Positions 9,001 to 15,838 of a stretch of DNA of 15,954 bases are shown here, piece after piece. Below the pieces are notes generated by a model. It was not told the DNA's origin and searched no databases. It saw only the letters and a list, made by a program, of their open reading frames with translations. Source of the DNA: Stramenopiles sp. TOSAG23-3. Its lineage: Eukaryota; Sar. How positions within the stretch are numbered: position 1 is the first letter of the stretch; each line of letters starts with the position of its first letter. The stretch covers positions 1 through 15,954 of the forward strand of contig LT642504.1 of assembly GCA_900128585.1 (NCBI GenBank). Direction: 5' to 3'. A program made the position numbers and the translations under genes.

Positions 9001-11171
9001 TCTATTTGCAACAAGATTTCTGCCCATTCTCGTTCTATAAAGAGTGAATTAGACCCTCTTTCAGTTGCAGGAGTAGCATCGTATGGCCGCGTGATTCAGC
9101 GCGTGGTTGAGGGACTAAAAGTCAAGCATAATCGCGCCAAGGACAGCAAGTATCAAAACCAAAATAGCGAGTATCACCAATTGGATGTTTTCATCGACAA
9201 CGTCGTTGATGTGGTGGACCCAAGTATAGATTACGAAGATTCGGATGATAATGAAATAAAAGGCGCTCTTGAAGACAAAAAGGAGGAGACCTTTGAAGCA
9301 AATAGTGTGCCACACGAGGTGTTACTAGATGCAAATATTGAGCACGTCAATATTTTGCTGCTTGTACCCTCTAATTCGTTTAACTCTCCATCGAGCAAAA
9401 GTGAAAAAAAACGGCTAAATAGAGCCGTGAATTCTTCGACAGTATCTAAAAGGGACATCGAGTCAACCGTAGTGTCCCTTTCAGACGTTACCGCCAAAGT
9501 TGACTTACTGCCCCCTGATCTAGCAAAAGAAAAAAATTGTGCTTGCGTTCTGAATGTAAGTGCAATGGGCCTCCAGCTTTTAGACGAGTCGAAGGCTGGG
9601 AAATTGCACAGTCATATAATCGATGAAATTAAACACAAACAAAACGATCCATTAATAACGATTAAAGTAGATCTGCCGTTCCACAAAGGAACACCAATGC
9701 ATACTTTTGTGGAAGTCAACAACATAAATTTTGTCAATTTAAATCGATTTATGACGGAGCTAATGGCTTTTGCGGTAAGTGTTAATCACGCTTTGCACAT
9801 CATTGTAACGTTTGCTAACTTTTCCCACTTCCTTCTTAGCCCTGGCTGAAAGCGGCCATGGATGTACCTTTGCACGAGGATTTTCTCGAAGGACCCCCCC
9901 CACCCCCCCATCATTCGAATTTTTCTTATTTGCAAGTGAAAGGTGTTGATATGAGAATTGTGATGCCAAAGCGTTCGGATACCGAGGAAGCATTGGTAAT
10001 TTTTGTAGGCAAATTGTCGGTAGAAAATGAACGTATGGACGATGGTATACATGGCCGCAACAATGTGGAATATGTTAGATATTTCGTGCACTTGGAGGAT
10101 GTAGAAATATCGTATCGTGGATTAGAACGTTTGCTTGCCAATCGTGCTGCTGCGGGATATGCAAAAAGGAGCTCTGAAATTCGATCTACAGAAACCAATG
10201 CAGTGGTCCTTGGGGCCGAAGACGGGCTTATCGCGCTTGTCGATGCGGAAGAATTGCAAATACAATTTGATGATTTGATTACAAAGTATGATCGACCTCG
10301 AGCAGAAGTCGTAATGGGTGTTCTCATCAAGGGCCAGAATATTACAGCATCGTTGCCAGAAAAAGCCCAGAAGGCCATGGATAGCATTCTTCAAGCAAAT
10401 GCTAATGAGATTAGTAAGCTGATCAAATTGTTCAAATTTAACCCGCCTCCAAAATCTAATATGAACATTCGATTTGGGGCACCGTTCGTAGAAGTCCAAG
10501 CCCACCAGGTACACGATCCATGCCCTGTGTACTACGACCAAGGCCACAATTTAGTCTATGGCATAGAGAGCGACCGCAACAACAAAAATGAGGCGACTGC
10601 TGAAGGAAGAAGAGTCAATAGAGGATTTACTAATTTCGAATTGCGGCAAAATCTGGAATTTACCCAGAAGACGATTGCAAGTTCGCTGTCTACTTTGACG
10701 CGTATGTCAAAAATGTCCAACCGAATAGAAGAGATGGGCACCAAATTGCAAATTGATGCAGGGAAGTTCGAAAAACTCACTGCACCAGATTTTCGATACT
10801 CCCAAGGCACAGATTCCACATACGATATTATTGAGGAAGAGATTTTTGACTTGCACTCAGCGATGGCCACAATTCGTAAACTGAGACTTGAAAAAGCTGA
10901 AATTTCTCGGAAAGCAGAAGAAGACAAATACAAACAATACAAACACATGCAAACGCAAGCAATGCTGGGAAACCACCTTCGGGAGGTGTCCTCAAAACTT
11001 TCAGGAACAGTTCGCTCTGCCACGAACCAACTATCGAAGGTCCAGGAGTTGTTGGAAAATAACGTTATACGGGGACTGGGTGTAATGGGAAGCGAGAGTG
11101 ATGATGATATGGCTAGCATGGCAGGGAGTACTGCTGGAGATCATTTACAATCATGGAAAGAAATGTTTTAA
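3070..11171 (+). CDS. VPS13-family bridge-like lipid transfer protein with an internal RGS domain (one intron, 9775-9839)
   Basis: The spliced product is 2678 residues (2235 codons before the intron, 443 after). The start is the first ATG in frame, with G at -3; a second ATG follows two codons later. Residues about 20-121 form a chorein N-terminus: a D-P-R-Y-W segment, a helix with L-L-N-Y-L-F-G-E-Y-L, then I-V-I-P-W (98-102). Residues 557-600 match the VPS13 segment with F-R-E-W-W-Q-Y-A and ending Y-I-T-L-Y-K-R, followed by L-F-R-R-I-A-E-A (672 onward). An RGS-like domain follows at about 867-1012: F-x-Y-F-K-x-Y-L, Q-N-L-L-F-F-I-E-A-E, A-K-E-I-Y-S-R-F-I and D-F-R-K-F-M. The rest looks like repeating beta-groove modules, with polar disordered loops and a charged helical C-terminus (about 2565-2640). 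VPS13 proteins form hydrophobic grooves that move phospholipids between membranes at contact sites. I see no VAB, ATG_C or PH domain, so it is shorter than canonical VPS13. No transmembrane segment is evident. Confidence 0.85.
9775..9839 (+). other. Spliceosomal intron, 65 bp, phase 0
   Basis: The donor is GCG/GTAAGT, the branch site is TGCTAAC at 9813-9819 (branch A at 9818, 21 bases before the 3' end), and the acceptor is TTCTTAG. Removing it joins M-A-F-A to P-W-L-K and links two long open frames that would otherwise be separated by a stop at about 9847. The signals are near-ideal matches to the U2 consensus, as in other intron-poor genomes. Confidence 0.95.
9894..9909 (+). repeat. C8-A-C7 tract inside coding exon 2
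   Basis: Two cytosine runs separated by one adenine encode five prolines after E-G and before H-H, 18 codons into exon 2. It is in frame as given. Such tracts are prone to sequencing or replication slippage. Confidence 0.8.
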
Positions 11172-11260
11172 AACCATTTGTATTATGACTAATTCACAAT
11201 GCCATGCTAAAAAAATACAGTAAAATTTACAAAAAATCTTATTTTTAAAGCATTTTTTTC

Positions 11261-11292
11261 TGTAAGCGGTGAAACATTTATTTCACTCTACA
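11261..11292. repeat. Imperfect hairpin in the 3' flank of the VPS13-like gene
   Basis: TGTA...GTGAAA is mirrored by TTTCAC...TACA across a short loop, about 90 bases after the stop codon and just after a T-run. It could be a 3'-UTR structure; evidence is weak. Confidence 0.35.
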
Positions 11293-11454
11293 AGATCTTA
11301 AAAGACATCGAATTAGTCCAAGATGATGGTTTCTTTTCAAATAGCAAAAGAATCAAACAAATTTATTTATTAATATATTTTACTATGTATAATTCTTCCT
11401 ACCAAGTATTTTACGGGGGAGTAGAAGGTAGAAGTAGACGCCGTGATTTATTAG

Positions 11455-11546
11455 CCCTAACCCTACCACTAACTATTCATGATTGGAATAATAGGAGTTA
11501 CACAATTATAATTATTACGACAATATACCCTAACCTTAACCATAAC
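11455..11546. repeat. Degenerate telomere-like repeats (CCCTAA)
   Basis: CCCTAACCCTA at 11455-11465 and ACCCTAACCTTAACCATAAC at 11527-11546 are short runs of the TTAGGG-type telomere unit with substitutions in the second run. They are separated by 61 bases of other sequence. Confidence 0.6.
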
Positions 11547-11617
11547 TAAATATAGATGCTATGTATGGGTGGTTGGCAAGAAGAAGTTGGAATAAAATTA
11601 TTTTTCCTAGATTTCTT

Positions 11618-11663
11618 CCGGTGAGTACTGTGTACTGTACCGGTGAGTACTGGAGTACTGGTA
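11618..11663. repeat. Two-copy tandem repeat (CCGGTGAGTACTG unit)
   Basis: CCGGTGAGTACTG starts at 11618 and again at 11640. Each copy continues with a GTACTG-type sequence, giving a repeat of 22 and then 24 bases. GTACT is repeated within each unit, so the block can also form alternative hairpins. Confidence 0.7.
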
Positions 11664-11761
11664 TTAATAGTCCTATTACAATATAAATACAAACCTGCAC
11701 ACCGAACGCATCACGCGAACTGCCGCAATCATAATATAATTAATAAATTAAACTATTAATA

Positions 11762-11839
11762 TTATTCTCTCTTCTCCTTTCTCCTTTCTCCTTCTCGATT
11801 CTTTTTCTTCTTTCTTTTCTTCCTTCTTATTCTTCTTTT

Positions 11840-11872
<33 letters not shown>

Positions 11873-11880
11873 ATTCTTCC
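11762..11880 (+). repeat. Long pyrimidine tract with (CTT)n microsatellite
   Basis: The plus strand is nearly all C and T from about 11764, with repeated CTCCTTT units and then about ten CTT/TTC trinucleotides around 11839-11869. It lies about 360 bases upstream of the J-domain gene. Polypyrimidine-polypurine tracts can influence promoters, but this may be neutral microsatellite. Confidence 0.85.
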
Positions 11881-12236
11881 TTATTATTATTTTTTTTTGT
11901 TGTTAAATAATTATTATTTTTTTTTATTATTGTATTATTATTATAATATATTATATGTTGCTATTTATGCGCGGAAAACTATGTTTTTCCTCTCCCGGGA
12001 TAAAAATGCCGCGCAGAACATGAGAGAACGCGAAGATATTTGTATTGAAGGCCATAAGCAAACAAGAGTAGAAGCAGAGGGTGAAGCTACGTTCTTTCTA
12101 TTTTGGTAAGACGTTGAAGTGCAACGCGGACATACGAGTGTGCCTGAGCGAACACTACAGTATTTTCTTTGTTGGGGGTGGTTAACATCAGAGCCAAACA
12201 GCAATCGCACCACGGTATACGCTGGTGCTGGGTGGG

Positions 12237-15200
12237 ATGAAAAACGCTGAGGATGATTTTTATACAGTGTTGGGCCTGCCTCATAGAGGACAGGGGGTTA
12301 CAATGGATGATATAAAGAAAGCTTACCGAAAAATGGCGCTAAAATGGCACCCAGACAAACACGCGAAAAGTTCCTCAAGTATTCAGAAAGAGGCAGAAGG
12401 TGTTTTTAAAAGCGTATCGGAAGCTTTCGAAGTCCTGAAAGATGAAGGTTCCAGAAAGAAATACGACTTGGGGGAAACACCTCTATTTGAAGGGGATTAT
12501 TTCGACGATGGTAGCTTTGAGTTCGAGTTGTTTAAAAGGTTTATGCGGGAAGAAGTTATGTTTCACGCTAGTCGCGGTTTTAGCGGCTTTAATTTGTATT
12601 CGTCCGGTGACGACGATGAACAATATAGTGACGATGAATACTATTACTACGATGAGGGCGAGGACTGCTGGGTCGATGAGCGAGAGGGCTTAAGTGTAGA
12701 ACAGATTCGCTATGAGGAAAATAAAAGAAAATACGAAGAGAAGCGCGCGAAACGTGACCAAGAACAGGGGAACAAAGAGTTTCGGGGCCCGAGTGGGAAA
12801 ACTTTTACGGAGATGACAGATTCAGAAATTGATGCATTTTGGGACAACGAAGCCGCCCAAGACGAAGCGGCGAGGAAAAAAGAGAATGGTAAAAACGGCA
12901 AGGGTAAGCGCAGTGCAAAAAGAAAAAAACAAAAAGCCGCATTGGCCAAGAAAGAAGCAAGGTTAAAAAAGGAGCAGCGACGGCAGGATGCGGCGCAGCG
13001 GAATGAACAACTGAAAAAACAGCACAAGGCTGCAAATCGAGTGATTCCAGGACATGTCTCCAGTGAATCCGATGAAGAAGACAAGCCAGGGATGGCCCCG
13101 CTATTAGACATTGAAAACCAAAGTAGTGGAAAGCAGAAGGGCAATGCAAACCATGCCAAGGGCGGGAATGGGGGCAATGGTAAAGGCAAACAAGGAATAA
13201 ACCTCAATAAAGGCAAGAACAATAGTTTAAACGAGCAGAAGAACGCGTTACAAATTGATCGCCAAAAGGTTCAACAACTTGTAGCAATGGGTTTTACAAA
13301 CAAAGACAACAACGCGACGGCATTGTTTCACACAAAAAATGACATAGAGGCTGCCTTAGAGTATTTGCTTCTCCACTCTTCTGCAAAGGCAGATGAACCA
13401 ACAATTTCAGTGGCGGCGAAATCCTATGATAAAAGCGCAAATGTTGATGATGGGTTCGAAACAGTCTCCAGGCGTGGTAACAATAACGAACGAGCAAAGT
13501 CAAACTCTCCGGTGAGACGTAAACAACATGTTGATCTCGACCAAGGTAATAAGCGCACCCCGGATCGAACTGGCCACCATAGTAAATGCTCAACACGAGA
13601 GGTACTTCCCATAGGAGAAGAGCCTGAAGTTATCCCTGACAATTATAAAACCAAGTTGTGCACAAATATAGCACAGAGAGGCTTCTGTCGATACGGAGAC
13701 TCTTGCCATTTTGCTCATAGCACAAAAGACTTACGTGCATTTGCGAATGGGCAATCTCCGCGAGCATTAGAAGATGCTTTGGTTGCCAAAGACAATGGCA
13801 ATGCCGTAACCCGTAGCATGCGCCAGCAACAGCAGTTTGATGGTAACTGCAACACTGATAGCGAACAGCGCATAAATGGTAATGCCCCAGATGCCGCACC
13901 AGTACCGGTACTTGCCAGTAAGTCATTGTCTTCGGCATACCCAGCCCTAGATTCCACATTCTCTGAAGTCCGAAACCCGAATGATTTGTCCCAAGGGAAT
14001 GATATGAACGGGTATGCGAGCACTCCAGATGTGCAAAGGGGCAGTACCGGCATGGTTGAAAGAATCGCTAGCAATAATGACCCCTCCCGTCGTCGGCAAG
14101 CGCCCCCTCCGCCGGGATTTCATGATGAAGCTGGAAACCATAGTAATGCCGAGGTAGAAAAAGGGTTCCATAGAAAAGTAAATAAAGACACCAATGCCAC
14201 AAGCAAAGACACGCCTTGGGCAAGCTTTTCTGATAACTTACGAGCAATGGCAAGTGGATTCGGTAATACCAACACAGGAGGAAGTTCAGTGCTGAAAAGA
14301 AATAATACTGGCCCCGATGCTTCCCCTTACCAATCGTCCCCGTTCCTCTACGACATGCCGGACACCTCATCAGCTCTCTTCACGCCACCGCCAGCAGGAG
14401 TGAACCGTAGAGTTCCTGATGAAGACGACAAAGTGTTAAATCTCTCTCCCAAAACGTCAACTCTACCAACTCTACCCCATGGTTCAAGTTCTTTGTTTTC
14501 AGGTGGAAGTGAGACAAATATGGATTACAATGTTCCAGAAGGGAATATATTTGAAGGGGATTATGGTTTTGGCAGTACAGATGATGTTTCTTTCAGTGAA
14601 GAAACCGGATATTCAAATCCGTTGCCAGTAGAAGACGAACAGCCACAAGTCCCCTTCATCGGGTCGCATATTAGTTTGCTGTCAATAATGGACGTTAGGT
14701 ATGAAGGAACATTGGCTTCTGTGGATATGACAGATGGGACAATACAGCTAAGCGATGTTTGTTGCTTTGGTTCTGAAGATCGTAATACTAGTGGTCCCCC
14801 TATTCCAGGGTCTGAGGAAATCTTCTCAATGTTGACTTTTCATAGCCAAGATATCAAGAACCTGGAAGTTGTAAAAATCAGTGAGAGTAGTTTCAATAAT
14901 CAGTTTCTCCAAAATTCCTCCCATGGTGTCGGAAAAACTGTGGAGGGGCAGGAAAATGCAGCATTATCTCCCGGATCAGACAAATCCAATTTACTAGAGG
15001 AGAAATCCAGCAAGCGTGATCGCCGCAAATCCATCGACAACGATAATATGGACACCCTCACGATGAATAATAGCAAAGGGTGGAATATGGATGAGAACAC
15101 TTCGGTATCCGCTTTTGTTTTTGTGTGCAACAACCGGACGGAACAAGAGTGCTTGCAGTCTGGCATATTTGCGAACACTCGCAATTCATTCAAAATGACC

Positions 15201-15638
15201 AAGGATAATATCGGCCCCGGAACGATAATTTTTCTCATTAATTTTGAGTCAAAGATTATAAGAGGTATCTTTCAGGCACTTTGCCGGCCAGCTCTTCGCA
15301 TAAACCAACGAGTGTCTTTTGGGAGTCGTTTTCCGGTTCAAGTTCGCGTTGCACCGGTAGGAAAAACGTGCTCTGCAGCTTTGCCTCCTGGCACTCACCG
15401 TTTTGGCCCAATTGGGCCAAAACGGTCGCAACTATATCTAGATATCTTGCAAGCAAATTATGGAGCCTTGAAAGGCCAGCTCTTGGATAAATTTGATGAC
15501 GGAGAAGAAAGCATTTCTTCAAACAATGGAGTTGTTAACAGCGGGTGTGCCCATTGCTTGCAGTCAAAATACCCTCGTGTTCGAGATGTTGTGTCGAGGA
15601 CTCACGCAACACAAAACTGCAGAAGAGCAAAGAGATGA
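12237..15638 (+). CDS. Multidomain J domain / UBA / CCCH zinc finger / LSM14-type Sm / DCD protein
   Basis: This intronless frame encodes 1133 residues from the first ATG (G at -3). Domains in order: a J domain at 1-80 with the H-P-D triad at 38-40, which recruits and stimulates Hsp70; an acidic Asp/Tyr/Glu stretch, then a long Lys/Arg/Glu helical region; Asn/Gly/Lys low complexity; a UBA-like domain at about 343-380 with V-A-M-G-F, a ubiquitin-binding fold; a single CCCH finger of the C-x8-C-x5-C-x3-H type (C475, C484, C490, H494) preceded by Y-K-T-K-L as in TTP/ZFP36 RNA-binding proteins; a disordered Ser/Asn/Pro region with A-P-P-P-P-G-F (622-628); an LSM14/Scd6-type Sm domain at about 805-880 (F-I-G-S-x-I-S-L, R-Y-E-G, F-G-S-E-D-R, I-K-N-L); and a DCD domain from 959 to about 1090 (F-V-F-V-C-N-N-x-T, G-I-F-Q-A, R-F-P-V-Q-V-R-V). 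LSM14 proteins act in decapping and P-bodies. A cytosolic mRNP-granule role tied to protein quality control is inferred. The FDF and TFG motifs of LSM14 are absent. Confidence 0.88.
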   Translation: MKNAEDDFYTVLGLPHRGQGVTMDDIKKAYRKMALKWHPDKHAKSSSSIQKEAEGVFKSVSEAFEVLKDEGSRKKYDLGETPLFEGDYFDDGSFEFELFKRFMREEVMFHASRGFSGFNLYSSGDDDEQYSDDEYYYYDEGEDCWVDEREGLSVEQIRYEENKRKYEEKRAKRDQEQGNKEFRGPSGKTFTEMTDSEIDAFWDNEAAQDEAARKKENGKNGKGKRSAKRKKQKAALAKKEARLKKEQRRQDAAQRNEQLKKQHKAANRVIPGHVSSESDEEDKPGMAPLLDIENQSSGKQKGNANHAKGGNGGNGKGKQGINLNKGKNNSLNEQKNALQIDRQKVQQLVAMGFTNKDNNATALFHTKNDIEAALEYLLLHSSAKADEPTISVAAKSYDKSANVDDGFETVSRRGNNNERAKSNSPVRRKQHVDLDQGNKRTPDRTGHHSKCSTREVLPIGEEPEVIPDNYKTKLCTNIAQRGFCRYGDSCHFAHSTKDLRAFANGQSPRALEDALVAKDNGNAVTRSMRQQQQFDGNCNTDSEQRINGNAPDAAPVPVLASKSLSSAYPALDSTFSEVRNPNDLSQGNDMNGYASTPDVQRGSTGMVERIASNNDPSRRRQAPPPPGFHDEAGNHSNAEVEKGFHRKVNKDTNATSKDTPWASFSDNLRAMASGFGNTNTGGSSVLKRNNTGPDASPYQSSPFLYDMPDTSSALFTPPPAGVNRRVPDEDDKVLNLSPKTSTLPTLPHGSSSLFSGGSETNMDYNVPEGNIFEGDYGFGSTDDVSFSEETGYSNPLPVEDEQPQVPFIGSHISLLSIMDVRYEGTLASVDMTDGTIQLSDVCCFGSEDRNTSGPPIPGSEEIFSMLTFHSQDIKNLEVVKISESSFNNQFLQNSSHGVGKTVEGQENAALSPGSDKSNLLEEKSSKRDRRKSIDNDNMDTLTMNNSKGWNMDENTSVSAFVFVCNNRTEQECLQSGIFANTRNSFKMTKDNIGPGTIIFLINFESKIIRGIFQALCRPALRINQRVSFGSRFPVQVRVAPVGKTCSAALPPGTHRFGPIGPKRSQLYLDILQANYGALKGQLLDKFDDGEESISSNNGVVNSGCAHCLQSKYPRVRDVVSRTHATQNCRRAKR
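15397..15426. repeat. 30-bp perfect palindrome inside the DCD coding region
   Basis: A 15-base arm beginning ACCGTTTTGG is followed without a loop by its exact reverse complement. It encodes T-H-R-F-G-P-I-G-P-K-R (residues about 1054-1064), between two conserved blocks of the DCD domain. It stays in frame. Confidence 0.95.
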
Positions 15639-15789
15639 GAATTGACTCGTACGAATTACACAAAAATCCAGCAAAAACATATGGTTTTAAGACTTAGACT
15701 TTATTCAAGTTTAACCCCAACTTACAAATTTTAACTTTTAAAAATTGGCTGTTATAACAGCCAATTTTTTTGTTTTTATTTAATGATAG
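15639..15789. terminator. Tail-to-tail spacer, probable 3'-end region for both convergent genes
   Basis: Between the stop of the J-domain gene and the stop of the minus-strand frame there are only 151 bases. They contain AT-rich DNA, a perfect palindrome and T-runs on both sides. Transcript 3' ends and polyadenylation of both genes are expected here; this is inferred from gene orientation. Confidence 0.45.
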
Positions 15790-15838
15790 CTAATAAATAT
15801 CATCTTGAATTGTTAAACCTTGAATATGTCTAAATCTA
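15690..15838. repeat. Imperfect inverted repeat, about 26 bp arms, around the convergent spacer
   Basis: The left arm starts at 15690 (AGACTTAGAC...TTCAAG-TTTAAC). The right arm, read on the minus strand from 15838, is AGATTTAGAC...TTCAAGGTTTAAC. They agree at roughly 22 of 27 positions. The element is about 149 bp with the 15740-15769 palindrome near its middle, which resembles a small foldback or MITE. No clear target-site duplication is visible, and the right arm overlaps the minus-strand open frame. Confidence 0.5.
15740..15769. repeat. 30-bp perfect palindrome followed by T-run
   Basis: AAAAATTGGCTGTTA is followed directly by its reverse complement. As RNA it would form a strong hairpin flanked by A and T runs on either strand, which suits a bidirectional 3'-end or pause structure between convergent genes. 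Confidence 0.9.

Larger units (their letters stand above)
11172..12236. promoter_or_regulatory. Intergenic spacer: 3' end of the VPS13-like gene and promoter of the J-domain gene
   Basis: About 1.07 kb without a convincing gene. The first part is AT-rich and presumably holds the 3' UTR and polyadenylation signals of the upstream gene. The middle has telomere-like CCCTAA units and a 22-bp tandem repeat. A long pyrimidine stretch with CTT repeats (11762-11880) is followed by AT-rich DNA. The last 250 bases before 12237 have more balanced composition and probably contain the transcription start. A 42-codon ATG frame at 11981-12109 ends in W-stop at a GTAAGA and has no supporting evidence as a gene. 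Confidence 0.55.

Noticed and set aside
9775-9857. Two separate genes, one ending at 9849 and one starting at 9858
   Set aside because: The GTAAGT, TGCTAAC and TTCTTAG signals join both frames in phase, and VPS13-like repeat sequence continues across the junction.
11981-12109. 42-codon ATG frame upstream of the J-domain gene, with GTAAGA at its end, as a first coding exon
   Set aside because: Splicing to the acceptors before 12237 gives either the wrong phase or an in-frame stop, so it cannot extend the protein; a 5'-UTR intron remains possible but unsupported.
12710-13222. 170-codon minus-strand frame rich in Phe, Leu, Pro and Ser
   Set aside because: It is the antisense of the Lys/Glu/Asn-rich region of the multidomain protein; the hydrophobic composition is a mirror of that low complexity.
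13918-13950. GTAAGT inside the multidomain gene as an intron donor
   Set aside because: The nearest TAG acceptor would make a 33-base intron, there is no TGCTAAC-like branch site, and the frame is open through it.
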